Of a stretch of 64,000 nucleotides of DNA, positions 50,577 to 59,521 are shown one piece after another. Made by a program: the position numbers and the translations under genes. Position 1 is the stretch's first letter; each line of letters starts with the position of its first letter. The notes beneath the pieces were generated by a model. That model searched no databases. It saw only the letters and a list, made by a program, of their open reading frames with translations, and had not been told where the DNA came from. This DNA is from an uncultured bacterium (GTDB lineage: Bacteria > Planctomycetota > UBA1135 > GCA-002686595), in the NCBI GenBank assembly GCA_938083085.1, contig CALLKX010000006.1, positions 1 to 64,000 of the forward strand, written 5' to 3'.

Positions 50577-52415
50577 TCAATGTAACGCGTCAGAAATCAC
50601 CCTGGCGAGCTCGGGTGAGATCCCGTCCACGGCGGCGAGCTGCTCCACGCTCGCCTCGGTCACGCCCGCCACGGAGCCGAAGGTCTTGAGCAGGGCCCGC
50701 CGGCGAGCCGGCCCCACCCCGTCGATACCGTCCAAGCGGCTCGTGATCTTGCCACGCTCCTTGCGGTGGTAGGTGATCGCGAAGCGGTGCGCCTCGTCTC
50801 GGATCCGCTCGAGCAGATGCCTGACCTCGCTGTGAGCGCCGAGGACCACCGGCGCGCTCGCGCCGGGGACCCAGACGCGCTCCTCCACAGGGCCCTTGCG
50901 CTTCCCCCGCACCTTCCGCTCGCCCCGCGCCTTCGCCAGCCCGATCACCGCCACGTCAAAGGCGCCCGACTCCTGCCGCGCGAGCATGGCCCGCTCCAGC
51001 TGCGGCGGGCCGCCGTCGATGACCACGAGGTCGGGGAGGTCCTGCTCGCGCTGCCCCCGCTCGAGGCTCCGGCGCACCACCTCGTGCATCGAGGCGAAGT
51101 CATCCTGCCCGTCCACCTCACGGATCTTGTATCGCCGGTATCCCGACCGATCCGCGTGCCCGCGCTTGAAGCGCACCCGGCTCGCCACCACGTGACTCCC
51201 CTGCGTGGTGGAGATATCGAAGCAGTCGATCACCTCTGTTCCTGGATCCAGATCGAGGAGCTCGATGAGCCGAGCGAGGGCGTCGGCGTCCCGGTCCTCC
51301 TCATCTGACTGTCGCTGGAGGCCCTGCGCCGCGTTCTCGAACGCGAAGTCGAGCATGCGCTTGCGGTCCCCGCTCGAGGGCACGAGCAACCGCGCGCCCA
51401 GCAGCTCCTCGAGCAGCCCCTGCTCCGAGGGAGCGAAGGGGAGCAGGATCTCCTTCGGCGCCGCGCGGCGGCCCGGGGCGTAGATCGCGCTCAGCACGCT
51501 GTGCAACAGCTCTTCATCGGGCAGCTCCGACCGGAAGTGATGCGTCCGCGACTCCGCCATCCGGCGATCCCGCCAGGCGATGCGGTGCACCGAGGCGCGC
51601 CCACCCCGGCGCGCCAGGCCGAGGACGTCTCGGTCCACCGAGTCCTTCGGCCGGACCCCCTGCCCCTCCACCGTTCGGCGCAGCGCGACGAGCCGGTCAC
51701 GCCAGACCGCAGCGCGCTCGAACTCGAGCGCCTCGGAGGCGGCGGCCATCCGCTGGCGGAGGTCGTCCTCGAGCTCCGTTGCGTCCCCGGAGAGGATGCG
51801 AGACGCTCGCTCCACGAGGTCCGCGTAGGCCGCCGGCTCCACCGCCCCGACGCAGGGCGCACAGCAAAGCCCGATCTGATGCTTGAGGCAGGGCCGAGAG
51901 CGATTGTCCATGACCGAATCGGGGCAGTCCCTCAACGGCACGATGCGGTGCAGGTCGGCGAGCGTCCGGCGCAGCGCTCCCGCGCTGGCAAAGGGGCCGA
52001 AGTACCGCGAGCGCCCGCCCTCACGGCCCATCTCCGGAGAGTGCGCGCGGACATGCTTCAGGCGTGGGAAGCGGTCGCTCATGTCGATCCTCAGCATCCG
52101 GAAGGACTTGTCGTCCTTGAGCCGGATGTTGTGGGGCGGCTTGTACTGCTTGATGAGGGTGTCCTCGAGCAGCAGAGCCTCTTGCTCCGTCCGAGTAACG
52201 ATGGTCTCCACGGTGTCCGCCTCGTCCCCGAGGAATCGGATCAGGATCCGCCCATCGTTCTCCGGACGCCGGTAGGCCGTGAGCCGGTTGCGCAGGTTCC
52301 CCGCCTTCCCCACGTACAGGACGCGGCCATCCGCCGCGCGGAAGATGTAGACGCCGGGTCGCCGGGGAATATCCGCCGGCCACCAGCAGGGGTCATTCGA
52401 TCCACCACTCTTCAC
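50577..52415 (-). CDS. uvrC: excinuclease ABC subunit C
   Basis: Makes the dual incisions in nucleotide excision repair. 612 residues, typical. The GIY-YIG nuclease at the N-terminus reads GVYIFRAADGRVLYVGKAGN (21-40), followed by the Arg/Glu part RTEQEALLLEDTLIKQYKP. CLKHQIGLCCAPC (about 175-187) is the Cys-rich spot linked to the iron-sulfur cluster reported in some UvrC proteins. A UVR domain (about 205-240) binds UvrB; the RNase H-like C-terminal nuclease shows CFDISTTQGSHVVASRV (about 401-417) and VIDGGPPQL. Tandem HhH motifs (GIDGVGPARRRALLKTFGSV and TEASVEQLAAVDGISPELAR) close the protein. It lies at the end of the uvrB-HIT-kinase run. Confidence 0.97.
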   Translation of the reverse strand: MKSGGSNDPCWWPADIPRRPGVYIFRAADGRVLYVGKAGNLRNRLTAYRRPENDGRILIRFLGDEADTVETIVTRTEQEALLLEDTLIKQYKPPHNIRLKDDKSFRMLRIDMSDRFPRLKHVRAHSPEMGREGGRSRYFGPFASAGALRRTLADLHRIVPLRDCPDSVMDNRSRPCLKHQIGLCCAPCVGAVEPAAYADLVERASRILSGDATELEDDLRQRMAAASEALEFERAAVWRDRLVALRRTVEGQGVRPKDSVDRDVLGLARRGGRASVHRIAWRDRRMAESRTHHFRSELPDEELLHSVLSAIYAPGRRAAPKEILLPFAPSEQGLLEELLGARLLVPSSGDRKRMLDFAFENAAQGLQRQSDEEDRDADALARLIELLDLDPGTEVIDCFDISTTQGSHVVASRVRFKRGHADRSGYRRYKIREVDGQDDFASMHEVVRRSLERGQREQDLPDLVVIDGGPPQLERAMLARQESGAFDVAVIGLAKARGERKVRGKRKGPVEERVWVPGASAPVVLGAHSEVRHLLERIRDEAHRFAITYHRKERGKITSRLDGIDGVGPARRRALLKTFGSVAGVTEASVEQLAAVDGISPELARVISDALH

Positions 52416-52855
52416 CCCAGGGGTATAGGCCGCGCTGGCCCGCCGCGCAACGCGCGCGTCCGGGCAGCGTCTTGATTGAACCCGCCTTACCGCCGGCTGT
52501 GAGCCCAGGCGGCCGCCCCCAACGGTGCCCCCCCCAGATCGTGACCGCGGATCCTCGACCGCCAGCCGACCTCGCCGGCCCCCACCGGAAGGGGCGAGGC
52601 TGTCGCGTGCGTTCCCATCGAAGTCACTTGGCGGTGTCAGCCAGCGGTGTCAGCCAGCGGTGTCCCCCAGGGCGCCTCCGGCGGGCCTCCGGGGGAGCGG
52701 ACCGAGCCGGCTTGCAAGGTGATCCCGCGGCGTGTACCCAGCGGCCTCGCCGCGCCCAGCTTGCGCGCGCGCAGGGCCGCGCCCTCCGTCGACGACCTCG
52801 AGTGGAACACGGGAGAGCGCAGCAGAGGGTCCAACCGGCCGCGGGCGCCCTCCGA
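52416..52855. other. 440-bp intergenic space upstream of uvrC
   Basis: Lies between the uvrC start and the kinase-like stop (both minus). The repeat at 52631-52663 is the only structure found. The uvrC promoter should be near 52420-52520, where I see no clear elements and no LexA-like box. Confidence 0.5.
52631..52663. repeat. 13-bp tandem repeat
   Basis: GCGGTGTCAGCCA twice exactly (52631-52643, 52644-52656) plus a partial third copy, GCGGTGT. It lies 193 nt downstream of the kinase-like gene stop. A 13-bp period excludes a coding origin. Confidence 0.8.
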
Positions 52856-53935
52856 CTAGAGGCGCCGCTCCATGGTCTCGACCATGCGCAGTTGAACCCG
52901 GGCCCGATCGAGGTTGTGCCCCTCGCGCTCGATCTTGAAGTAATGATCCCCCATGACGTGGTCGGCCAGGAAGCGCATGCCGATGGTGAGGGTCACGATC
53001 CGCGCTGCGAAGGCCATGTGCTCGACCTCGAAGGCGTTGAGAAAGCCGTTGGCCTTCTCGAGGTAACCGTCGCGCAGGGCGTGGTAAAGGTCCATGTCCA
53101 CGTCGACCCGGTCGAGGTCGCCTTCGTCCTCGTCCGAGGTCGCCGCCGTGAACCGCACCAGGTCCCCAAAGTCGAAGAGGGAGTAACCGGGCATGCACGT
53201 GTCGAGGTCCACAATGCAGCGCGGTTGCCCCGTCTCGCTGTCGAACAGGACGTTGTTCAGCTTGGTGTCTCCGTGAATGACTCGCCTCGGCATGCGGCCG
53301 GCGCGCAAGGCGTTCTCGAAGACCGAGAGCTGCCTGCGGCGTGCGCCGATGAACTCCAGCTCCTGCTGCACCTCGGCGACCCGCCCGAGCGGGTTCCTGC
53401 GGCAGGCGTCATCCAGCTGAGCCAGGCGCGCCTCGGAGTTGAAGAAGTTGGGGATCGTCTCCCGCAGCTCCGACGCGGGCAGCGTGCTGAGCTTGATCTG
53501 AAAGTCCCCGAAGGCGAGCGCGGCGGCGTGCGCCATGCCTGCATCCTTGGGGTGGTCGTAGGACTCGGTGCCCTCGACAAAGTGGTAGGTCCTCCACGCC
53601 GTGTCCCGCGCGAAGGCAAAGTCCGCTCCGTCCCGAGCCCCCACCAGAGCGAGCGCGGTCAGGCCGTTGGCGCCCCCCGCCCGGGCGAGGTGCCTCGTCA
53701 CCACGCCCACGTTGTGCATGAGCGCAGGAAGGTCCCGGAAGACTCGATCGTTCAACCGCTGGTGTACGTACCGGCGAAGCTCGCCCCCCTCACCGCCGAC
53801 CCGCCAGCTCGAGACCAGCGTGTCGTGAATATGCCCCCGATGGAGGCCCACGATCTCCACCAACTCGCCCTCCAGCTCGAAGAGCCTCACGGCCGCCTCC
53901 AGCTCGCCGCCAGCCAGATCAGGGCTTGCGCTCAC
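52856..53935 (-). CDS. aminoglycoside phosphotransferase-fold sugar kinase (NahK-like)
   Basis: A 359-residue kinase of the APH/choline kinase fold. Catalytic loop HGDTKLNNVLFD (221-232, with Asp223 and Asn228) and the metal Asp243 in IVDLDTCMPGYSLFDFGDLV are intact. The nucleotide-binding N-lobe reads RRYVHQRLNDRVFRDLPALM (55-74), resembling N-acetylhexosamine 1-kinase (NahK) more than antibiotic kinases. Likely reaction: phosphorylation of an amino sugar or N-acetylhexosamine at C1. The GTG start overlaps the HIT gene stop (GTGA), so the pair is coupled; a sugar-1-phosphate made here could be handled by a nucleotidyl transfer step (inference). Choline or homoserine kinases are alternatives. 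Confidence 0.82.
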   Translation of the reverse strand: MSASPDLAGGELEAAVRLFELEGELVEIVGLHRGHIHDTLVSSWRVGGEGGELRRYVHQRLNDRVFRDLPALMHNVGVVTRHLARAGGANGLTALALVGARDGADFAFARDTAWRTYHFVEGTESYDHPKDAGMAHAAALAFGDFQIKLSTLPASELRETIPNFFNSEARLAQLDDACRRNPLGRVAEVQQELEFIGARRRQLSVFENALRAGRMPRRVIHGDTKLNNVLFDSETGQPRCIVDLDTCMPGYSLFDFGDLVRFTAATSDEDEGDLDRVDVDMDLYHALRDGYLEKANGFLNAFEVEHMAFAARIVTLTIGMRFLADHVMGDHYFKIEREGHNLDRARVQLRMVETMERRL

Positions 53936-54270
53936 GGGGTGACCCCCGCCTCGCCGGAGTGGACGTGGAAGTGCCGGCGTTTGGAGTCCTTGGAATTGCC
54001 CAGGTTGGTCAGCACGCGGGCCGCCCCGTGTTCAACCTCGACCTCGGGCGCTCGGCCCTGTACAGCGAGCAGCTCGCCGAGGGGGCCCTCAGGAGCGTCA
54101 CCGAGGTCGGTCAGCGAGGGCACGTGACGCTTCGGGATCACGGCGAAAGGCACCGGCCAGAACGGCCGGGTGTGTGGGGAGGCAAGGCCCGTGTCGGTCT
54201 CTCGCACCACCGCCGCCGGGGTCTTCCCCGAGGACACCTCGTCGCAGTAGAAGTCGCTGTTCACGGACAC
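53932..54270 (-). CDS. HIT-family nucleotide-binding protein
   Basis: A 112-residue protein with the histidine triad HFHVH (100-104) near the C-terminus and PFAVIPKRHVPSLTDL (41-56), the usual strand before the helix in HIT proteins. NSKDSKRRHFHVHSGE fits the GNxxxQxxxHxHxH pattern with Ser/Lys replacements. HIT enzymes are nucleotide hydrolases or transferases (Hint, Fhit, GalT relatives). The start is taken as the GTG at 54270; a GTG two codons later is possible, while an ATG far upstream is in non-coding-looking sequence. Its stop overlaps the kinase start. It lies 80 nt after uvrB, in an uvrB-HIT-kinase-uvrC run. Confidence 0.8.
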   Translation of the reverse strand: MSVNSDFYCDEVSSGKTPAAVVRETDTGLASPHTRPFWPVPFAVIPKRHVPSLTDLGDAPEGPLGELLAVQGRAPEVEVEHGAARVLTNLGNSKDSKRRHFHVHSGEAGVTP

Positions 54271-54350
54271 ATGATGCCGAAAGCCAATCGGGCGTGCTGA
54301 GGCTCGGCACCAACCTCGGCGCCCATGCCTCGCTCCGAGGCGTCTTCGCC

Positions 54351-56375
54351 TCAACGCGAGAGCTCGATCCCCTCCAGCTCCTTCAGGCGATCTCGCATGG
54401 ACGTCGCCTCCTCGAATCGAAGCTCCCCCGCGGCGAGAAGCATGTCCGCCCGGGTCCGCTCGATCTCCCCCCGCAGGCGCTGAACGGGCCAGTTCCGGGG
54501 GTCATCCTCACCGCCGCCCTTCTCGGAGCCGCTGTCGGGCAGCTCGGGGACCGAGGGGTAGTCCATCTCGTACAGCGCCTCGATGCCGTCGCGAATGGGC
54601 TTGAAGATGGTCCTCGGCTCCAGCCCGTGTTCCGCGTTCCAGGAGAGCTGCACGTCCCGACGGCGTTCAACCTCGCCCATGGCGACACGCATCGACTCCG
54701 TCTCGCGGTCGGCGTAGAAGATCACCCGCCCATCCACGTTCCGCGCGGCGCGCCCGCAGGTCTGGATGAGGCTCGTCTGGCCGCGCAAGAACCCCTCCTT
54801 GTCTGCGTCGAGGATCGCGACCAGCGCCACCTCGGGGAGGTCGAGCCCCTCGCGCAGGAGGTTGATCCCCACCAGCACGTCGAAGGAGCCGAGCCGCAGG
54901 TCCCTGAGGATCGCAGAGCGCTCCAGCGCGTCGATCTCCGAGTGCAGGTAGCGCACCTTCACGCCCAGCTCCGCGTAGTAGTTCGTGAGCTCTTCGGACA
55001 TACGTTTCGTGAGCGTGGTGACCAGCACGCGCTGCCCCGCGGCCACCGCCTTGCGCACCTCCGACAGCAGGTCGTCCACCTGGGTCTTGGCCGGCCTGAC
55101 CTCGATCGGAGGGTCCAGAAGCCCCGTCGGTCGCACGATCTGTTCCGCGATCGCGCCAGCGCTCACCTTGCGCTCGTAAGCGCCCGGCGTCGCAGAGACG
55201 TAGACCACCTGCTTGACGAGTTTCTCGAACTCGGCCCACTGGAGGGGCCGGTTGTCCATCGCGCTAGGGAGACGGAACCCGTGCTCCACGAGGGTCTCCT
55301 TGCGGCTGCGGTCTCCCTTGAACATGGCCCCGACCTGCGGGACGGAGACGTGGCTCTCGTCGATATAGAGGACGAAGTCGTCAGGGAAGTAGTGCAGGAG
55401 CGTGAAGGGGGGCTGGCCCTCCTCGCGGGCATCCATGAACCGGCTGTAGTTCTCGATACCGCTGCAGACCCCCACGGTCCTCAGCAGCTCGAGGTCATGC
55501 CGCGTCCGCTGCTCGAGGCGCTGTGCCTCCAGCAGCTTCTTCCTCCCCTTGAGATCGGCGAGGCGCGTCTCCAGCTCGGACTCGATCTTGGGGATCGCGG
55601 AGGCGAGCCGGTCCTTCGGCGCGACGTAGTGGTTCTGCGGATAGACCACCACCTCCTCCACGTCGCCGAGGATCTCACCCAGCAGCGGGTTGACGCGGGT
55701 GATGCCCTCGATCTCATCCCCGAAGAACTCCACCCGGATGACCTCGTCCTCCTCGTACGACGGGAAGATCTCCACCACGTCGCCCCTGACCCTGAAGGTG
55801 CCGCGGCGGAAGTCCAGGTTGTTCCTCGCGTACTGCATCTGGGTCAGCTGGCGCAGCAGGTCGTCGCGGTCCATCTCATCCCCAACCCGCAGGGGGACCG
55901 CCATCTGGCTGTAGTTGGACGGGCTCCCGAGGCCGTAGATGCAGGACACCGAGGCCACGAGGATCACGTCCCGGCGGTCCAGCAAGGAGCGGGTCGCGCT
56001 GCTGCGCAGCCGCTCGATGTTCTCGTTCCGGCTGGCGTCCTTCTCGATGAAGGTGTCGCTCGAGGGGACGTAGGCCTCGGGCTGGTAATAGTCGTAGTAG
56101 CTGACGAAGTACTCGACGGCGTTGTTCGGGAACAGCTCCTTGAACTCCGAGTACAGCTGGGCCGCCAGCGTCTTGTTCGGTGACAGGACAATCGCTGGGC
56201 GCTCTGACCTGGCGATCGTGGACGCCACGGTGAAGGTCTTGCCGCTCCCCGTGATGCCGAGCAGGCACTGGTGCTCCTTGCCCTCCGCGAGGCCCTTGAC
56301 GAGGGACTCGATGGCCTGGGGCTGGTGTCCTGTGGGCTCGAACGGACAGTTCAGATCGAAGAGCGGGGACGACAT
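54351..56375 (-). CDS. uvrB: excinuclease ABC subunit B
   Basis: Damage-verification helicase of nucleotide excision repair. 674 residues, typical. Walker A is GITGSGKTF (40-48); [20 protein letters not shown] (about 64-83) is the helicase motif; the damage-probing beta-hairpin region reads [17 protein letters not shown] (about 92-108); [16 protein letters not shown] holds the DEAD-like box; [20 protein letters not shown] and [19 protein letters not shown] are motifs V and VI. The C-terminal UVR domain (about 630-674) binds UvrC. The ATG at 56375 is chosen because it leaves the usual nine residues before [10 protein letters not shown]; an ATG three codons earlier is equally possible. Divergent from the zinc-ribbon membrane protein gene. 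Confidence 0.97.
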   Translation of the reverse strand: MSSPLFDLNCPFEPTGHQPQAIESLVKGLAEGKEHQCLLGITGSGKTFTVASTIARSERPAIVLSPNKTLAAQLYSEFKELFPNNAVEYFVSYYDYYQPEAYVPSSDTFIEKDASRNENIERLRSSATRSLLDRRDVILVASVSCIYGLGSPSNYSQMAVPLRVGDEMDRDDLLRQLTQMQYARNNLDFRRGTFRVRGDVVEIFPSYEEDEVIRVEFFGDEIEGITRVNPLLGEILGDVEEVVVYPQNHYVAPKDRLASAIPKIESELETRLADLKGRKKLLEAQRLEQRTRHDLELLRTVGVCSGIENYSRFMDAREEGQPPFTLLHYFPDDFVLYIDESHVSVPQVGAMFKGDRSRKETLVEHGFRLPSAMDNRPLQWAEFEKLVKQVVYVSATPGAYERKVSAGAIAEQIVRPTGLLDPPIEVRPAKTQVDDLLSEVRKAVAAGQRVLVTTLTKRMSEELTNYYAELGVKVRYLHSEIDALERSAILRDLRLGSFDVLVGINLLREGLDLPEVALVAILDADKEGFLRGQTSLIQTCGRAARNVDGRVIFYADRETESMRVAMGEVERRRDVQLSWNAEHGLEPRTIFKPIRDGIEALYEMDYPSVPELPDSGSEKGGGEDDPRNWPVQRLRGEIERTRADMLLAAGELRFEEATSMRDRLKELEGIELSR

Positions 56376-56606
56376 CGCGGGCATGATGTTCGACGGTCCC
56401 GCCCAGCGCGACGACAGGAACTGTGATTCCCGTCCAGGGCCCCACGGGGCGCGCTGGCCCCCCCAGGTTGCGACGGAACGCGCGTGCCGGTAGCTTCCTT
56501 CCTGCTGCGCGGGTCCTCCGAGGCCTCCAGCGGCCCTCCGGAGGGGGCCAGGCTCAGGACGATCCGGTCCGCCCCGCCGCTCCCTCCTCCTCCCCCCAAA
56601 GCGTCC

Positions 56607-57977
56607 ATGCTCATCAAGTGCCCCTCCTGCAGCACCCAGGCCAAGATCCCCAGCAGCAAGGAGGGCGCGAAGGTCAAGTGCCCGTCCTGCGGGCACATCT
56701 ACGCCGCCCGGGAGCGCGGCGCCAAGGGCTCCTCCCAGGACCCCACCAGGATGTACGTCATCGGGGGCGCGATCCTCGCGCTGGTCTTGCTGGCCGTCGT
56801 GGCCAACCGATCCAGCGAATCGGAGCCCTACCAGGCCCCCGTGGAGGAGGAAGTCAAGAAGGAGGTCGTGGCCTACGTTGACCCCATGAGCTGGGACGGC
56901 CCGCTCGTGGGCCTCGCCCGGGAGCTTCAGCTGGCCGCGGCCACTGGGAACGACGCTCGCCTCCTGACACGCTTCGCCCAGCAATCGGCGTTCGAGTACG
57001 CGCCGTCCACCGAGGACGGCGAGGAGCCCTCGGAGGCTCCCGATGAAGCCGCCGAGGCCGAGGATGCGGTCCCGACGCCTGGGCCGGCCTGGGGCGACCT
57101 CGACCAGCTCGCGCGGATCCAGTGGGCTGAGGAGCAGATCGCCGCGGTCATGGCCCCGGGCCCCGAGGGCCCGGTGGCGGCGTGGAAGCCTTACGACGGG
57201 TCGGTGGTCTCCCTCGAGGGCGGCATCGCCATCGTCCACCTCCGCGTCCAGGCCCAAGATCCGAGCCTCAAGCTCGACGACCGCTGGACGCGCTGGGTGC
57301 TCAAGAATCTTGACGGAGAGTCGGGGGCAGATGACCGCTGGCGCTGGGTCAAGGCCGAGCGCTACATCAGCCCCGAGGAGCTCGCCGCCATGCGCAGGCG
57401 CGGCCGGCGCAAGGCAGAGAAGAAGACCCTGTCGGATGGCTCCGTGGTCTACGAGAGCGAACTAAGAACGATCCCCTACGATCCCGAGATGCCCGCAGAG
57501 GAGCAGCAGCGGCTCACCGCGCTGATCGAGGGGCTCGTGAAGGATGTCGACGCGCCGCCGCGCAAGACGCGCGCCATCCGGGAGCAGGTGATCGAGGCTG
57601 GCAAGCCCATCGTCCCGGGCTTGCTCTCCAAGATGTCGCTCATCGTCGAGGAGATGCCGTCCCGGCCAGACCAGGATGAGGACGACCGCATTCGCCTCAA
57701 CTTCCTGCACGAGGCCCTCCGCGACATCACCGGACACGAGACCACCTTCGTGGTCTCAGAGGCCATGGGAGGCACCCAGGAGCGCATCAAGTCCGGCCTG
57801 AAGCAGTGGTTCGCGTGGTACGACCGCAAGTTCAAGCGTTTCGATGGCGTCGAGGAGGCCGGAGACCCCCTCATGGACGACCCCGACTTCGAGCCCAAGA
57901 CGAAGGAGGAGCTCCGGGAGTACAACCGAGCCCTCCGTCAGCAGATGGAAGAAGAGCGCAGCCGCAAGAACGGCTGA
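56607..57977 (+). CDS. membrane protein with N-terminal zinc ribbon, function unknown
   Basis: A 456-residue protein. The start is [20 protein letters not shown]: a zinc ribbon with Cys5, Cys8, Cys25 and Cys28 (CPSC-x16-CPSC), of the MJ0042/FmdB-like kind. A single membrane helix follows ([18 protein letters not shown], 49-66). The large C-terminal part (about 75-456) is soluble and presumably extracytoplasmic. It is helical, with [20 protein letters not shown], a region of Trp/Arg-rich motifs near 240-260 ([13 protein letters not shown]), and [20 protein letters not shown], an ARM/HEAT-like helix pair. The end is charged. It is followed 62 nt later by a second one-helix protein of similar design. 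Cytosolic ribbon plus exported body suggests sensing across the membrane (inference). Confidence 0.78.
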   Translation: MLIKCPSCSTQAKIPSSKEGAKVKCPSCGHIYAARERGAKGSSQDPTRMYVIGGAILALVLLAVVANRSSESEPYQAPVEEEVKKEVVAYVDPMSWDGPLVGLARELQLAAATGNDARLLTRFAQQSAFEYAPSTEDGEEPSEAPDEAAEAEDAVPTPGPAWGDLDQLARIQWAEEQIAAVMAPGPEGPVAAWKPYDGSVVSLEGGIAIVHLRVQAQDPSLKLDDRWTRWVLKNLDGESGADDRWRWVKAERYISPEELAAMRRRGRRKAEKKTLSDGSVVYESELRTIPYDPEMPAEEQQRLTALIEGLVKDVDAPPRKTRAIREQVIEAGKPIVPGLLSKMSLIVEEMPSRPDQDEDDRIRLNFLHEALRDITGHETTFVVSEAMGGTQERIKSGLKQWFAWYDRKFKRFDGVEEAGDPLMDDPDFEPKTKEELREYNRALRQQMEEERSRKNG

Positions 57978-58039
57978 GAGCCCGAACAACCCTAGCCCGC
58001 AGGGGCTGACCCTTTAACGGCCCCACCGGCACCCAAGCC

Positions 58040-59167
58040 ATGACCGAGAACGACCCCAAGCCGATCCCGCGCAAGACCCCCAAGAAGAAGGGCGAAGGCC
58101 CCTCCATGCGGGAGCAGATCCTTGCCCGCAAGCGGGCCGAAGCCCAGGCGAGCTCTGCTCCAGAGGCGCCCGAGGCCGAGGCCGCCCCGGAGAAGCCCGC
58201 GGCCAAGGCCAGCTCTCGCCCGAAACGCAGCGGGTCAGGTCGGTCGAGCGCCAAGCGCTCCGACAGCGACGGGGCCGAAGGCGAGGGTCGGAGCAAGCGG
58301 ACCCGCCGTGAGCGCCCCCAGAAGAAGAAGTCCCCGGTGCCGCTCATCGCCACCGGCGTGATCCTGATTGCCGCCGTGGCCGCCGGAGTGGTCTTCCTCG
58401 GAGGAGGAGACGACGAAGCGCCGGGCGAGACCACGGGGACCGACACCGTCGCCAACGCAGCCTCGGCAGAGGGCGCCGGCGACGGGACTGCGGCGCCCGA
58501 GGCCGGCGGTTCAGCGGGTGACGCGGCGGCTGGCGACGGCGAAGCGACCGCTGCGGGGGCTGGGAGCGCGGCGCCGGAAGGCGAAGCTGGCGCGTCGAGC
58601 GTCGCAGCAGCGCCGGAGGAGCCCAAGAAGAAGCCCAAGCCGGCCGCCTCTGAGCCCGTCGACCTCACCGCTCTGGAGCCCTTCGGCAAGCCGGACGGAG
58701 TCACCAGCGAGCAGTGGACCAAGCTCCAAGAGGACGCCGAGATGTTCTTCGACGTGGACGCTGGGGCCGCGGGCGGCCGCGCCCGGCGCCGCCTCGAGGA
58801 GGCCGGCCAACCGGCCTGGCCCGCGATCCTCAACGAGATGATCAAGCTCGACCCGGGCAAGCCCGACGACAACGAGCAGGGCATGCTCGCGCAGCGCGCC
58901 CTCAACGCCGCCCGAGGGAGCCAGACCTCGCAGGCCTTCGACTGGCGCACGCCCGACGACGGCGTCCTCAGCGAGAAGAACCTCCGCTACAACCGGAAGC
59001 TCATCAAGGCCCTCTACGACTCCTGGGCCGCCGTCGTCGTGGACCCCTCCCACTGGGGCCGCATCGACAAGGCGGAGGCCGCCGCGGAGGCCAAGGCCGA
59101 CACGGAGAAGAAGATCGAGGACGAGTTCGAGTTCGACCCCAGCGACCTCGAGGGCCTCGACGGCTGA
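58040..59167 (+). CDS. single-pass membrane protein with Lys-rich N-terminus, function unknown
   Basis: A 375-residue protein. The cytosolic N-terminus (1-97) is strongly basic (PRKTPKKKGEG, KRTRRERPQKKK), followed by one helix PLIATGVILIAAVAAGVVFL (101-120). A long Ala/Gly/Glu linker (121-210) leads to a C-terminal soluble domain (about 215-375) with AEMFFDVDAGAAGGRARRRL, AWPAILNEMIKLDPGKPDDN and NRKLIKALYDSWAAVVVDPS. The last domain resembles the helical body of the preceding gene product (a HEAT-like pair followed by a Trp motif), so the two may be paralogues working together. Closed by a 16-bp perfect hairpin. No catalytic motif seen. Confidence 0.75.
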   Translation: MTENDPKPIPRKTPKKKGEGPSMREQILARKRAEAQASSAPEAPEAEAAPEKPAAKASSRPKRSGSGRSSAKRSDSDGAEGEGRSKRTRRERPQKKKSPVPLIATGVILIAAVAAGVVFLGGGDDEAPGETTGTDTVANAASAEGAGDGTAAPEAGGSAGDAAAGDGEATAAGAGSAAPEGEAGASSVAAAPEEPKKKPKPAASEPVDLTALEPFGKPDGVTSEQWTKLQEDAEMFFDVDAGAAGGRARRRLEEAGQPAWPAILNEMIKLDPGKPDDNEQGMLAQRALNAARGSQTSQAFDWRTPDDGVLSEKNLRYNRKLIKALYDSWAAVVVDPSHWGRIDKAEAAAEAKADTEKKIEDEFEFDPSDLEGLDG

Positions 59168-59187
59168 CTCGTAGGCCGGCCCGATGA

Positions 59188-59224
59188 AACGGGGGCCCGC
59201 CGCACATCGCGGCGGGCCCCCGTT
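59188..59224 (+). terminator. strong intrinsic-type terminator hairpin
   Basis: Perfect 16-bp inverted repeat (59188-59203 against 59209-59224) with a 5-nt loop ACATC, ending in GTT and then GTCATC. It begins 21 nt after the stop of the 58040-59167 gene and so ends that two-gene unit. Confidence 0.85.
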
Positions 59225-59429
59225 GTCATCCCAGGGTCTGCGACCGGCGGCGCCCCAGGGCCCAACCTGCCAGCAACGAGAATCCCCCAGCGGGTAGGCC
59301 GCCGGCGGCGATTGGCCGCGGACCATTCCGCCGCTGAAGCTCTTGCTGTGGAGCGGCTTGACTCGCAGTCTGAGGTCGCGGACTCCTCGGCTGCGCGTGT
59401 ACGGGGCGGCAGCGGGGCACGCGGTGGAG

Positions 59430-59489
59430 GGCTCGGCGGCGAAGGGCTCCACGGCGACTGGCTCCACGGCGACTGGCGCCACGGCGACT
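59430..59489. repeat. four-unit 15-bp tandem array
   Basis: A degenerate unit (GGCTCGGCGGCGAAG, 59430-59444), two exact copies of GGCTCCACGGCGACT (59445-59459, 59460-59474) and one with a single change (GGCGCCACGGCGACT, 59475-59489), then a decaying partial copy. It lies 33 nt beyond the gamma-glutamyltransferase stop on the minus strand. Confidence 0.92.
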
Positions 59490-59521
59490 GGCGCCGCGGC
59501 CCAGGCGCCCGGCACCGGCCG

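Noticed and set aside
59226-59420. Short minus-strand frame ending in LPAGGFSLLAGWALGRRRSQ, resembling a C-terminal sorting signal
   Set aside because: Only 64 codons, no upstream protein body, and it lies between a terminator and a tandem array. The hydrophobic stretch is too short to be convincing.
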